Shown: positions 1 through 15,400, counted from the stretch's first letter. The stretch is 64,000 bases of DNA from Neelides folsomi (GCA_034687125.1 JAQGBZ010000024.1:124001-188000); one strand, 5' to 3'. Numbers and translations are program-made. Notes: a model not told the origin generated them from the letters alone.

Positions 1-9
1 ATGAGATGT

Positions 10-969
10 TTAATATTTGTCGCAGTTAGCGCTCGTGTATTGAGTGCAAATACTGTCACTGGTAAGCTCGCTGTAATGTTCATCACTTCTGAGCCCGGCT
101 CCGTCAACAAGGTTGTGAATGTTGCAGTAATTGGTTCCATAGTCCAAAATTGCGTACCAGAGACGAGACGTGGAGTAGCCCTGTCATTTTAATCATTTTA
201 ATTAACTATTCCCATTGTTCGCATTTTCTCACGAATTTTCTTTCAAGCTTTATTGACTTACAAGGACATTGCAACCGTTCGAGACAGTATTTGGGTAAAA
301 TGTAAAGGTCAAATCGTCAACGTATGCTTTGACTGGTGTTGTATGATGAGCAGTGATGACGTTTTTCTCTACTGAATCCAACTAGAATAAATAAGTTACA
401 AAGTGAGCATAAGATAATTAGATTTAAACTATTTATAAACATTAATTATAAGATCTTTAAATAAAGGTCTTGCAATTTAAAATTTTAATTACCGTATAAA
501 GGCACTTTTGGCCAGTTCCACAAGTTTCATTAGTTTTCCATGTTTCAATTCTTTGCACTATTTTGTTTGCAACAGTATTGCAGTCTTGCTTGAGGGTCCT
601 TAAAAAGAATTACAATAATTGCGGAACTAACGAAAAATCAATAATTAAGGCTGATCTTTTATTTATTTACATCCACTGGTTAATTTTTAAACGGATGTGG
701 GAAATGAATAAAGTATACTAAGGGTGGTCTACATAGTTTAAATTGGAATTTATTAGTAAAGCGAATGTAAATTAAAGTTAACCTATAAAGTAAACTTTAA
801 CTATAAAATAAGTTAAGCGATAAAATAAAATTAATTCTCACCAAGTTACATTACAAGATGCATGTAAAGGATACATGAGGAGTGTTGGGTTTCTGAAGAG
901 GCAAGCCAAACCAGTTCCACATATCCCAGCAATCAAAAGAGCTCCGAGAACGATCTTCAACGCCAGCAT
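10..969 (-). CDS. Cys-rich single-pass membrane or secreted protein, function unknown
   Basis: Four exons in transcript order: 969-842, 598-493, 381-262, 180-10. Frames join cleanly across GT-AG introns, giving 174 aa from the ATG at 969. A hydrophobic stretch (residues about 2-23, LALKIVLGALLIAGICGTG) is followed by an extracellular region with spaced cysteines, ending in SANCDKY. The reading frame stays open above this ATG to about 1080, with an acceptor-like ...TTAATCCCAG near 1050, so an upstream exon may add a Ser/Lys-rich cytoplasmic N-terminus and make it a type II membrane protein. The C-terminal block (LWYAILDYGTNYCNIHNLVD) looks like an uncharacterised arthropod-conserved protein I recall only vaguely. 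I assign no function. The C-terminus is complete inside the window. Confidence 0.75.
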
Positions 970-1080
970 TTTTCTGGAACTTTTCTTTGTTTGTCCTACC
1001 GAAATGCTCGGACGAACTCCGGATTTCTTTACAAATACTCCTCCTGGGATTAAGAAAAATGGCACTCTTTCACAAATAGC

Positions 1081-4000
1081 TCAATTGGAATTTGATATTT
1101 GGATCCAGATAGGATTACCAGCTAAAAGAATCAATACGGCTTTTGGACTTTTCTGTTCCTTCCTTTGTGTTCCTCCTGGTACATTCGAGACTTTAAAGAA
1201 CTACTTTAATTGGATCTTGTGGCATTTATGGTTAAACGTATTAATTATACACGTCTTTATGATTGGATATCAAGTTTGTTATGAAATTATACACATTTTC
1301 TCAAGGTCATAGAAGTTGAAAATATGGTTGGATATTGAAGATAATGTAAATGTAAGGCAGCAGGGGAGTCTTTTAATTATTTAGCATTAAAAGGTACATA
1401 TTGAGATAGACAATAGACACAAAAGAGGCGAGTATGTAAATGTACGCATATCAAATCAGAAACGCTAAATAATTTATTTAAGCAAGTATACCATACAAGT
1501 ATACATACATTTATTCAATAAATTAGTCTATTCGGGGAAATGAATGGACTCAAGAAATTAATTGAGATTCAACAATATTAAATTGTGTATAAGTCTTGAG
1601 GAATATAAAATTCTTAAATAATGTATATATGCAATTGATATACAAATATTCTTTTTATTGAATATGTGTGAGTTGTATTTACGTACAACAATATACCTGG
1701 TCTATAACATCTCCATTAAGTAGGTTAAGAGTAAATGGCAATGGTCAACTGGCCAGTAGATTAGTGAAAGGAATAAACGTGTTCAAAGGGCAACTTTTTT
1801 CACTTTGATTCCACGAAGTCCATAATACTCGAATTTTTTTATATTATTTGATCTTCTATAAAACTGTTTTCCTATTCTCAATTCTCACTATTTAAGAAAA
1901 CTCAATAGACACTCAACAACAACTTGATACAATAATCTTGTAATCTGCTAAACAGTAGAGTTGTCAATTCATATTCACACTTACTTTAAAAACCTATCAC
2001 TGAACCATCTTTGAATTTTGATAGAATTTATATTGACACTTTAACACACTCAACAAAACTTTAATTGGTAAGCTTATGACAATCGTCGGAGCTTTTATCA
2101 AGACAATAATTTGGGAATTTGGTTTTAATAAAGCGAATATTTCTGAATTGTAAAGAAAAAAGACGTTGAGGAGAATGGGAAGAAGAATGACTGGATGTTG
2201 TTGGAGATTGGAGATTATGAAAAGCTTCTGAGATTGAGATTTCACTTTCCTTCTCAAAACTCAATTGCTTTGATGCCCTACCTGCATAATAACACAAGAT
2301 GTGCATATAGAATGGACTCGCATAACACTTATGTATAGGGAGAACCTATTAGCTTCTGTAATGTAACGTATGAATTAACTAACAATAAGTACTATAAATT
2401 ACACTTGTATCCTAAGGGCTACAGAAGAGATATTTTGTATAGTACAATACAATGCTATTCATACATGAATAAATTTAATATGCTAAGATCACTTAATCAT
2501 AATTACAGTATACAGAATCAAAATATTCATTTGATAAATTATAAAAATTCTACAATGCAATGTTTAGGAAGTGAGATAAATATTAAAGCTGTTTTTTTAA
2601 TAATATTATTTATTGTCAAATGCGTAATTGTTGTAAACAATTATAAATATTTTATCAATTTAAGGTTTGCCATGAAGTATAAATCTGTATGTGTGTAATA
2701 TTGGTATATGTATGGTATATTGTATCACTATACTTAAAAAGTAACTCATGTTATTTTGATTCTTATTAATGATCATTCTCATGAAAGAAAATTAAACTTA
2801 AATATCAGTCACTCTCACTCCACAAAACTCACTCAATATGTTCCATCGAATTTATGATGCGTACAAGTTAAGAATGAAAAAACTTAAGATTCTTTAATAA
2901 CGATTCGAATAAAAAATAAAAGAAGAAACTCATATTATGGTTCTTTAGCATGGGTTGACTTTAAGCTAATTTTTTCAAACGTGAGTAAAAGTTTTACATT
3001 AATCGTTAATTAACTAATCCTTTCCGTACTCTTATGTGATTTCTCTTTTCTACAGTTTCCTATAATTCATTCGCCTAACACCAAGCATTAAATGTAGTTT
3101 TTATTCTATAATTATTAATCATAATCAATTTAAGATATTGAGTAAGTATGAAAATGGACGATTAACTAACATGATGCATTTTTACAATTTACAATGAAGG
3201 TTTGTCCTATGACTTTCAATGACATTCTTTAGACGAGTATTGAGTGATTAAATAATCAATAAAATACGACTTTCTTACCTTCTTGTTCATAATTCAATGG
3301 ATTTATTTCGATTGTGCCAATTTCAGGTAACATTTTGAAATTTGAAGAGATCTTTTGTTCAGTTATAAATAAACGTGTAGGTATTTAGACGTTAGACAGA
3401 GTATCAACAATAGTGAGTATTAAATTCTTTACGAGGAATGTTTATTCACCAAAGAGTATTTATTTGACACCGGTCACCCGTACCATGCCTTTCCCTTTTC
3501 TCCGGAGAACTGTCGACTTTTACCCGGGTATTTTCACTAGATGGAATCGCGTTCAGGGGAAAAACTTTTCATTTGGCCTTAGGCTTCCAATTATTCTACA
3601 TAAACATTCTAGGTACTTCAGTGCTCAACTTTAACTTGTACGAGCGAACAATCATTTTTGTTTTACAAAAGCTAATTTTAACTCTTAATTTTGATTGATA
3701 ATTTAAAGAGTTCGATATTCGACATTTTTGAATATTTAATTGGCCTTTTCAAGTGATTGGACTGATGCCATTGATTGAATACGCGTTTATTGAATTATAT
3801 GTATTTATGTAATGGAGTTTATTACTGACTAACTTTAACCATGAGTAAATTAATCATAAAGATATTTTGCTCAATTACAATATTTTAATAAACAAATGGC
3901 AATGTTGGAAAATCGATTTTGGGTTTAGGAGAAACACATAAAATGCAAATTTCACACCTAATACAGAAATACAGATATCAGATACATAGTACTTATGGTT

Positions 4001-6410
4001 AGCTTATAGCTTACTTAGTTTGCACCGTTTGTACCTTATCTTATAGTTCAAAATCTAAGATCTTATAGTTTGGATCACCTTTCTTTTGAATCTTCAGTGA
4101 GACTTCTGCTCTTGACGTTTTGATTTACTCATGATGAAATTTAAATAATCCAATATGCTCCTTAATTGTGTTTTCATTTCACTTCACAAATATGCTGATT
4201 GTGCCTAAGATTACTAAATTTAAGATTATAATGCCTAAATGACATACAAAAATACCGATTACATCAGAATATTGAATTAGAAGCTGTTTTCTAATATTGA
4301 TACTTGATCGAATGGATCAAAATCGAATGGGTGCAATAACAAAAGCGAATAGATGTCATATGACTATTTATGAGAAATCAATGATCCCAATTAGAGTATG
4401 TTTTAATACTTGTCGGTATATACAGATATTATGTATTATTTTAGAGATTGAGATCAAAAATGAATTTATTTCCTCTTTTAAATGATACAACTCACAAAAT
4501 AACAATTCGATTACATATTATATTCAACTAAGTAACACTATGCTTTCTATATAAATAAGTACATACTACTACATAACAGTTAACTCATAATATTTAGAAT
4601 CATTTTAAGTAATAAAACAAAAGTTTAATAGATTTATAATAAGTTTATATACATAGAATAATGTCCAATGTCCAAAATTAGTAATTACTTATATTATTAT
4701 GGTATGGTACAAAATTATATGATAAACTATTACATTACAAGTAAATAGAGTATACAGAATATTTCATATTTAATTTAATCGAATCTATCTGTTATATAGC
4801 AAGTTACTCGTATATTACTTATAACCTCGATAGTATTGCATGCAATAGTGAATGGGTAAGTATTTATGTATTATACTCGCAAAACATTTAATATTCATAT
4901 GTATTAATATTACAATCTAAATTTTAAATATTACAAGCTAATAACCATATATTTATAGATAATCATTTATTCTATTACAATATAGGGTATATAATAATAA
5001 ATAAAATAAATTTCTTAAAGTTAGTTAAAAATAAATTAACAAATTAACTCTACTTACTACTTTCATACATGCTAATGCAGAAGAATATGCACATTACTTA
5101 AAAATAAACACATCACACAAACTTACATGTAATTATGGTACAGGCAGACCTACATTTACAATACCTTTAACTACCTATGCATAGCTATGTAGGTATGTAT
5201 GCAGGGTGTATGGAATATCATACTATTTATTTATATGTACATACCTAATATCCCATAATAAATATTTACAATGTCAAGTGATGAAATGTTCATGTGTTTT
5301 AACTTATATTTTAGTTAATTTAATGTTAACACTCCGCTGTTTAATATTCTTGTAACTTAATCGTAATTTGTCACATTAATCTGATTGTTAAAAAGACGGG
5401 GATTTGTACTTTTAATGTCATATAAATCATATAATTCATAGTATGCACATAACGATGTATAAATATATTTACATGAAAATTTTAACGTTAAAACCTTGTC
5501 ATAATCATTATTCTTATTATTAGTTACATTTAATTGTGGCATTTTGACCATGTAAGATTTTTGGATTAGGTACAGTGTACACACTGTCAGTATGTGTATA
5601 AAAAATTAAAATGGCAAAAAATAGAACTAATATTAGAATATTACATATTCCTATACCCTATATGGATCTAATGAGCAGAAAATGTTTAACGCCAATATAC
5701 TTAATAATTTAAATAAAGGTAAAAGTTTGAATTTTTTATTTGGAAAAAAATATTTATTGGTACCTTATAATTTGGTAATAAGACACGAATTTGCTCATAA
5801 TAGAATTTGCTCATTCATAATTACAACTAATTTCATTTATCCATACATACATAAGCATAGAGGTTCCCCATGTGTAAGGTAGAGTAATTTATGTACCATG
5901 TGTTGTAGGTATGATTCACAAAAGTTTTTTTATATACCGTACATTAATTACAATTTATTTAGGTTTATACTATAATATACTTTTATCCATGTACAATTTT
6001 ACTTGCAAATTATACAGAAAAATCAAAATTTATTAGCATGGTATGTATTTTAGCATTTAATTATGTATGCATCTCAGTAGCTTCTTATAAAAGTCAGATA
6101 ATTAATTAATTATATACATATGTAGTTTTAAAAGACATGGCGAAAATATAATTTGTACATACATACCAAAAAAGGTAAAATAGTTCAAAATCATTATTTT
6201 GTCGAATTCATTTGCTTATCTTATAAAGGGAAAAGCTTAAATGTTTACATTCCGATTTTTGTAAAATATTTAAAGCCAGTTTTGTTGAATATTATGGTGA
6301 TTACGGAACTTTAATATTAGGAATCGAATCTGGTAAAACGGTAACTTCATGTTGAAAGATAAAGGGACTCATGAGGATAGTAAAAGGTGGTTTAGGTGAG
6401 ATAAATTATT
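1081..6410. other. Gene-poor AT-rich interval
   Basis: Only short open frames on both strands, none with splice partners or family resemblance. It lies between the 5' end of the minus-strand membrane-protein gene and the 3' end of the minus-strand PTH-receptor-like gene, so it should hold the promoter of the former and the 3' UTR of the latter. No repeat, RNA gene or transposon was recognised. Confidence 0.5.
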
Positions 6411-9400
6411 TCAGTATTGGTCATCAGGAGGTTTCTTGGTTGATCTGAGGATTTGGGTCTTCATTGGCGGACTCGGGATGAGAACATCTTCCACTTCGAG
6501 ACATGACTCGGACATCTCATTTGTCAAGTCACGGTTCTTTCTCTGCCCGGGTGGCTTATCCATTGGGGTCCGAGAGAGCAGAACCTCAGTGCTGAGATTT
6601 CCAATGGGGCCACTCGCTCCTAATCCACCAGCCACGTCCAGGCTCACTCCGTTCGTTACCAAATCCTCCTCATGGGTTGATCTGGAATGTTCATTTGGAG
6701 ATGAGAATGAGAATCTGTCCGAATTGCTCAACGTCTTCCCAGTCAACCCACTTTGAGAAATTCATCTGCTTCCTATGACCTTCTACATCCCTACGCTCAT
6801 TCCACAAATTCCCCAAAGTCTTATTACGATTTATCGCTATCATTTCTAAATTCCCTTCATTGTGTTCTGGGAAATGAAATGACGATTAAGTCCTAATGGT
6901 ACAAAATGTACTTATTTCGTCTTTTGTGTCTTCAGACTCAATCGAGCGGCGTACAAAGTAACATTAAAAATTGGTATGAGTATAAGAGAAAGCTTTTATC
7001 CTTATTTGAATCTCTATACTATAGAAATCTCTGTACAATCTTTATATGTATCAAAAGCTGATTTGTTCTTTGGGTAAATAAGTATAGTTATTATCTATTC
7101 GACACTATTAACGATAAGTTTAATATGGTATTTAATATAATATTTTTGAAAAGCTCTGGATTAGGAATTGTAATAACCTAATAACTGTAACTAATTTGTC
7201 TGCATTGTTTCTTTACTCAAATTACAATTCCATTACTCAACTAAAATATTGCATTCGGCCAATTTTAATGTTCTCAGCAGTCACTAATAATTAATATTGG
7301 TAAGTAATATTCAACAAAAAATAGATCATTTATCTAAATATCAGTATACCTAGTAGCTTGAAAATTAATGAATCACCCATTCACTCATCATTTGATCTTC
7401 GTTAATCTTTTAAAATTACATTTTACAAATGAATGATTGATTGCTTTAATATAAGTAAAATGAAACTCTGGGCTGGTTTATCTGTGCTATTGGTAGGTAA
7501 ATTACAGTAGAATATAAGTAATTTATGATGCCGTTCTTCATCACACTATGAATAATCCATTAAATATTTTATGCATAATTGTAAGCAACAAGCAAGTAAA
7601 GTAGTAAAAACGTACCGATGATAAAACTTTGAAGAAATTTGATTGAGTGGAACCCAAATGTTTTTTGCATCTCCATCCGAATATCGCCAGCCATGCCAAA
7701 TCTTAGAGAGTTCTGAACGAACTTCTCCGTTGATGAGACAGTAAAGAATTGACACAAAAAATCCCTAAAGTCAATAAATATTAGATAAAATATGTCAATA
7801 ATGTTTACTGCATAGAATATAAAGTTTTACCTGGAACGATGCAAAAAGTTGATCACAAAAAAGCCATACAGTTTCAATTGTTGGATTTTTGTTGACGAAA
7901 TAGCTCATTCCAATGAATATCATGTAATGAACTATAAAATTGATAGTAAATAAAGAAAATCAATTTTTAGCCTAAAGTTTGTTAGATATAAAGATAATTT
8001 CTCGATCATGATTTATGCTTGGTGATGTTTAATGTAAATGTTTTTTGTATTACCTCCGAATAGTGGAACAAGGAGCAAGGTTGATTTGGCCCATTTCCTA
8101 TAATAAAAACAAAAGTATTTTTTATCTCACTTAATTTACAAGATGTCTGATATTTTAATCATTCTCAAATCGAAAAAATTTGTTATTTCAAAAATGTATT
8201 AATAAAGATTAAATGCTAACAATAAGTTAAAATTGAATGCGATTAAATTGAGTTTTAAACTACTTAATTAGCCTTGCCTTACTGTTACAGCATAATTGCT
8301 AATAAGGCAATCAATCATGATTAATTATACCCTGATAAACTAATAAATCATCTAGAACATACTATAGGGTAAAAAAAACTCTTCATCTACTTTCCCTAAC
8401 TAAATATTAAATTAATTATGAAGTTATAAAAAGTTTTCATATAATAATATATTCTTAATATTTGGAGATGCCTGACTTTGTATTATTAAATTTTTTATGA
8501 TTAGTTTAATTATTCACTGTGCAGTGCAATAAAGCTGAAGCAATAAAAAACCAAAAAAGAGAAAGCAATTAAATTAATTGAAGGGGATCGAATCAAAAAC
8601 ATAATATCATAGTATTTATTCTTTCGATATATATTATACACTAAATTGTGGCCATACTGTAGTATTTAATATAATTATTTCCGCTCCATGTTCTTTATAA
8701 TGATCTTTAAGAAAATGGATAGTAAAGAATTTATAATTTAATTTAATGATTTTCCTTCAGGGGGAAAGGTCGAAGAAAGCGGAAGATGAAAGCAGTATTT
8801 ATATACGAACGTGAAGGATCGAAGATCGAAGTAATAAATACACATAAGGGATGAGGAAAAAAAGTCAAAGATAAAAAAGAATTGTATAGAGACTTGAATA
8901 AAAGAGAGATAAAGAAAGGGAAAGAGCCGAGAAGCAGTGAACATCTTACCTGTACCTGTATTTTCTTGTTTCAATCGAGACAGCCGAAGAGAGTTTCGAG
9001 AGAAGGACACGGACGATGTTGAGAAAGAAAAAGAAATTCAGCTGAAAGAAAAGCATAAAGACTCAAATCGAGATTAGCTTCTTTTTTCCAATTTACAATT
9101 CCTCAACGGTTGGTCGAGATATCGAGAAGGTTGAGACGCAACATTCTCGACGGAATCGAACTACGCAAAAGTATATAATGGTCCCTTTGATTGACTTCCT
9201 TTCCACCGTGAAGGAATTGAAAAGGATCAATTAGAACAACACATCTTTGCACCATTCGACCCCGTTCTCACCGCCCTTGTTTTCTTATTCTACGTCAACT
9301 TGGAAAACTTACCACAATAGAGAATATAATTGGAATTTGGATGATTAAGAACCAATCCCGGTTAGTGTGAGTCGTCCAACAGTAAGTGTCGTCAAATTCA

Positions 9401-12400
9401 AAGCGCGCAAATATCCAAAAGCCAACCACAAGTAGCGGGCATCCTGACAAAGGTAAAGAGAAAACTCATTACGCGCCCTTATTTACTCGACTTTAAGGCG
9501 TAATTTACTCTCGAGCGTAATCAACCTTTTGGTTTATTAGAGCAAAGGTGTGTTTTGGAATGGAAGATAAATTTTAATTCCTGGCTAACCCCATCCGAGG
9601 ATAATGTACAGGGTGATGGCAGACGAGTCTGAAAACGGAGCGAGAAAGATGAGGTTGTGGAGATAAAGACCTTCCATGAGAATCCAAGTGTAATTGGCCA
9701 CAATGAAATACTGCCAGAGACTCGTGACTATTTTGCACTCCCAGTTCTAAAAAGAAATATTATAAATTCATTTCCCTCGACCCCATTTGCTCCATATCAC
9801 GTTTATTTTCAGACTGCTTGAGCCTCTAAAGAGACCCGAGCAAAATTCGTCTGATGGGGTTATGAGATATTCAAAGGCAAAGAGATCGCCCGGGCTTTCC
9901 TTAACTTGCGAGAATAAATAATATATTATACATACCATACACCGGTGTAATACAACTTCACCGATGTATACTTATATCGGTGGAATATACACCGGTGTGG
10001 ACGGATATATAAAAGAAATACACACCTAAATATATAGGGAGAGAAAATTGGACTCACAGACTGGTTGTGGTTGAACACGAGCCCCTCTGCGTCATCTTCA
10101 AGGACTGAATTTGGGAGGCCGAGTCCGTTGACGAAGAGGAGATCTTTAAGGAGTGAAATCCCCGCCCGCATCATGAATGAAATGAAGAGATGAATATGAA
10201 GATTGTTCCTCGGACATCTCAACTTCCTGTCCAAACACCGAAATCAATCTTGTAAATTCATTTCCCACCAATGTTTTATTCTCAACACTCGGAAATTAAT
10301 TGAATGGGCGAAGTGGGAATTCCTTTAAACGACCATTTCCCTTAGGAACGATGAAATCCACCCTTCGTTCCCAAATTCCCAATCGACGGGGTAGACGGGA
10401 AAACCGCACGCATTTCCCCTTGTAATTCCTCCTTTTAGAAGGGGAAATATCAGTTTGGGACAGGTTAATGGAAAAGTGCGTTTATCAACCTTTATACTCT
10501 CCATAGGATGCGAATCTTTGTAAATAAAACTCATAATATCTCACGCATCACAAGATATAACATATTACTTCTCTATTATAACCGAACTTCATAGACAAAG
10601 TCTATGATCATGTCTACCTTGATCAATACATGTCTGATATCTAGCATCATATAATTTAATTATATGAATACTTCCAGACTGAACTTTATGGTTCTTGATT
10701 GATCCCAATGAAAAACCCCAATTGGAAAGAGTTTGTTCTTTCATACTCTAGGCGTCTTTTATCTCGCGAATTTTAGGTCAAAAGAACTGTGGCTGGAACG
10801 GTGTTGATAAACTCTTTTTCTCTCTCATTACGATTCTTTCATGGTTGTCTTTCTAAAACGAAGTGTTCAGAGTTTCTAAGGGCTAGTGGGAATTTTGAAA
10901 TACGGAGGAGATTTGAAAGGGGTTTTTGGTAAAAGACCTTCAACTTCTCAAAGGGAAGGAAATGGAGAAGAGCAATCTACTCACGTCCTTTGTTACTTTC
11001 ATCTCTATTTGTAAAAGGATGATAAAGGACTTTTAATTCCTTTTATTCCAGGAGAAAATGGATATCCCTAATCCCATTGGTCTAACTTATATTAATTTAA
11101 AATATGACTCTGGTGGCACTGTAGTGTTATAAATAAGTAAAGTTGAGAGATTTCTCTTACCAATACTCATACTGCTATGTATTTACTATACTATACTTAT
11201 TTACTATATACTAGGATACATGGATGTATGGTACGTATGTACACACTGTATACCATATAATCTTATATTTTATTTCTCCTATATATGAGATTAGAATGGT
11301 GAGAGGATGTGCGGAGAGGAAAGTCGCAACAACCAAACCTTATAAGTGTAAACTCCTAATTGCTTCCAATCATTTCCGCTCTTTTCACTTCCCAACTAAC
11401 GTAATTAGAAAAAATTGAGGAGGGGAATAAAAGCCATAAAGGGCAGCGGATCCTTCGTCTTAATTAATTTAAAAGCCACTTTGTTCTTCAACCTGTCAAA
11501 TATTCTTCAGACCTGTTTGATTTAGATAGCAAATAAAAATTAATGAGCTGTTAAGGGAAATTAATAGTCTGCCATTGGCAGAACCCAAACTTGACTGTTT
11601 TCATATTTGTATATAACATATTAATAACTGCGTATATTTATACTATTTTCTACAAAATTTCATTATTTCGCTCTTTAATTTCGTAATTGGAAGTCAATTG
11701 CTTATAAATAGAAATTGTTAAATAAATATTAGACTTTTGAATGAATTCTGTGAATTGTGTTCTCATTTACAATGATGTAGGCGTAATGCTCTAATAAACT
11801 TCTAATTCACTTCTTTACAACATCCCTAGTTCTATTATATCCAAGTTAGGTTAATATTTTGCCTGAACTTGCTATCACAAAAGCGCGTTATAATTGCGTC
11901 CTATTTAACTAAATATTACATTGACTCAAAGAAAGCCTCATCTCTCGTTTTGCATTGAACCTTGCAGTTATTGTGATACAATTAATTGTTGATTCAATGC
12001 AGATTCCGTGTTGGAGGCCATCTCCAAAAGAGTAGGAAAATAGTCTAGGCTATATTTATACCCAAAGCTTCTTTTAATTAAAGGATACCTCAGTGATAAA
12101 AGGGAAGTTGATTAAAATAAAGGATTAATTAAGAGAAGAAGAAGGGGCCGAAATAGGCCCAACACACGTTACTTGATTGAGAGGAGGATGAAAAGGGCAA
12201 AGATGAGAATGATGAAAGAGACGGCATAACCGATCTGTGAGATCTTCTTGATGATTGGGAGCCATTCCTTTATTTCCTGTTCACAAAAATAAACTCATGT
12301 GAGATTCTCATTCATTCCAATCCCCATAAAGTAAATAAATATAATAAAAAAAAGTATCTCACTTCATCTCACATTCAATGGATGTGTTTTGAGCCCATTT

Positions 12401-15400
12401 TAATAGGGAGAGAGGGCCATTGAGGGAATTACATGCTATTGAGTAAATTGAGAACTTGGAATTCGGAGTAAGTGTACGAGACTTCCCTCTTTATGAATTC
12501 TAAACTTTTATCCGGAATGTCAAAAGGTAAAAGTTTTTCCGTGTGAAATTGGCCTATAGTTATATACCCCTTTTTCAAAAAAGTTTTTTTATCAGTCTCA
12601 AACCGATTTCTTCGATAAATTTGGAATGCTCAGTGTGTTCGCTCCAAGGAGGTCTTGTTCTGATTTCTGATCCTACCCCTTTGACTCCCTTGGCGCCTTC
12701 ACCAAATGCAGAACTTTCCTCTCTGACATGCATATAAGTGTAAGATAAGTAGAATAAGTACATATTCCTATGTACACATAACAAATGTTCGTCCTTGGTT
12801 CAAAACTTTTTAACAATGGGAAATACTCAGAGTAATATTAATTCTCAAACTTGTCGAATATCTCATAATTCCTCTCATTGTTGAATGGTTGAATCATTGA
12901 ATCCTCATTTGTTATGAGTAAAGAGGACAGGGCTCCTTTAGCTCTAAGCACTTGGATAATTAAAAAGTGTTGAAATAAAGTTTAAGGTAACTTACGTAAG
13001 GACCAATTCAAATGATTTTGATAATTAGTGAAAACTAAGAAAAGGGTTTGAAGAATGAGATGTGAGATGTAAATTACCGTTTGAATTCTTAATTAGAATT
13101 GTTAACTCGAAGAAATGCTATGACTTGGAATGAACTTAATTCTTCAGACTCCTTTACTTTGTTTCCGTCTTTTAAATATAGTAAGAGAAAGCCAGGGATT
13201 TCTGTTCGATACACTTTGGACTGAAAGTATTTGGAACATTTCCAAAGTCGGTTAATTTGAGAATAATTTATTTGCACTTGAACCCTTAACTTCTCAAATG
13301 CCTTCCTTTCCTTTTATGCTTTTAAATTTCCCTTTCTTTTTCTCAACAACTCTTTCTCCTCTCCTTATAAAAAAAGTCGTCTTTTATGCGTAGTTAAAAA
13401 TGTAAAGCATTTAAGAATAAGTATTTTAAGTGTGAAATGTTTATCTTTCTCTCCTCTGTACACTTAATACTCATTTGAGAGTCATTTGGTCAAATTGAAA
13501 CTTACGATAATAGTTTTGAACCCCAAAATGTAGGACTTAAACATTAGAATTAAAAGTTGAGATTTCTTTCTATTTTTAATCCGAATCCAAGTTCTCCTTT
13601 TCCCACTAACGAAATCTAAGGTCCACCACTGCAACATTATTTATCATAATTAATGGGAACTTTGTAATCTTATTTAGTCTCTTAAACACGTAAACTTACA
13701 TACCTAGTTGTTTGTATTCGAGTACAAATAATTTATTATTTACTGTGCGTATAAGATGAAGTTCAATGTTTCAAGCAAATCTTGATCTCGATCTCTTAAA
13801 TTTTTTAGCTAATGGAAGTAAATGTAAAATGTTTCTTACGCTGTGAATGTAAGGAGGCGATATAAGGATATCTGTTGGATTCACACACGAGGAGTAATTT
13901 GACCACGACACGTTTGTATCAGGATGAGTAAACCAAGAACCCTCATCTGTGCAGAACCTTGAAGCATAATTCTAAAAAGAGGAAAAAATAAGACATTGAT
14001 TGAAAAATTCAAGAATTGTCTCTTTTTTGCGAGGTCTGGGTAGAGGAAATTATGCTAATATCATATTACTATTCATCGGACGCAGTGCGGAGAAAGTAAA
14101 AGAAAGTTAAGTTCGAAGACTCAATGATCAGTTATCAGAATTCACAAGAACTTCTTTTGTTTTTCTTTTTTAACGGAGATATCAATTGGAGTCAAATTGA
14201 GGACATTCGAGCATATGTAATTCCGTTTAACGGAATTTAAATGTCTGCATTTTAATCAATTATTCAAAAAAGGGCCAAAAACTCTCTAAAGACATGCAGA
14301 ACCCAAGTCATGAACTTTTAAAAATGTTGATTCAATATTCTTAATTAATTCAATTATGAACGTGAATGTTTTATCTTATATGAGAATTAATTTTTTTCTT
14401 TCAATTTAAAATGTGCAGAACTCTTATGGAAAAAAGGCGCTGTATCTGTATTTAACAGTACTTTTATGTATGCATTTATTAATTAAAAGAAAAAAGATTT
14501 TTGAGAATTTTCGATCATTGTGATTTACATGAAACGCTTTTATAATGTGTATAATTAAACTGACCCTAAGTACAGTAATGTATATAACTAACATACTTCT
14601 TTATCAATGCTTGTATTCTGTTTTCTGGGTTATATTTATTAGAATATAAAATATGCTTATAGTAAGGAGTTTCGAAAACGCAATCTTTTATTGGTGGTTT
14701 CATTAGTCTTCGTAAATGAATTTAAAGTGTTATATGACAGTTTTTAATACATGAGGAGGATCTCATCACCCACTTAAGATTTTTATATATACAATCCCCA
14801 CTTTTAAAGTCGATCGTTAAAGAAGGCATAAAGTGCGCCTTCGGTTCCGCTTCACTAATCCATTGGCGGAATCTCCGTGGAGGAGATTGAAAAGGAGCGT
14901 TGCTCCTCTCTGGGCTATTCCTGTGCGTAGAGGCGTTAAAAGGAAAGGCGATTCTATAATTTAAAAGAGAATCCACCCATGAACATGGACCTCAAGAGGA
15001 TTTTTCTCAGTAAATAAAATAATTGGCGGCTCGACTCTGATCTTCCGCTTACAAACTTCAATAAACATCTTTATGTGAAAGTAAAAAGAGAACTCAAAGG
15101 AAATCAGGCAAACATTGAGATTTTCAAATCTTTCTCTCCCGACTTCCTTTCAATTTGACCGTCACAACATAAAATAATTCTATTTGTATTAATACTCCCT
15201 ATATAGTCAATCAATCCTTTCAAGGATTAATATCATCTACATTTTGATCAAACTTGCTTACGCCTGATCGCCCTCCAATAAATTATGAGTAGCTGAATAA
15301 AGATTGGTTTCAAAAGACTAACATTTTTTGTGAAATCTCGCTTTCACAAATTTATAGATCATGGAGCCTTGAATTTCCGATTCCAATTAATTATGTATTT

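Noticed and set aside
875-1312. 145-codon plus-strand frame at the 5' end of the first gene
   Set aside because: It overlaps the minus-strand exon 969-842 that splices into a consistent protein. The plus-strand product has no recognisable domain or splice context.
6436-6756. 106-codon plus-strand frame
   Set aside because: It is the antisense shadow of the last exon of the PTH-receptor-like gene.
14219-14237. AATTCCGTT-T-AACGGAATT palindrome in a receptor intron
   Set aside because: Nine-base arms only, single copy. I give it no weight without genome-wide counts.
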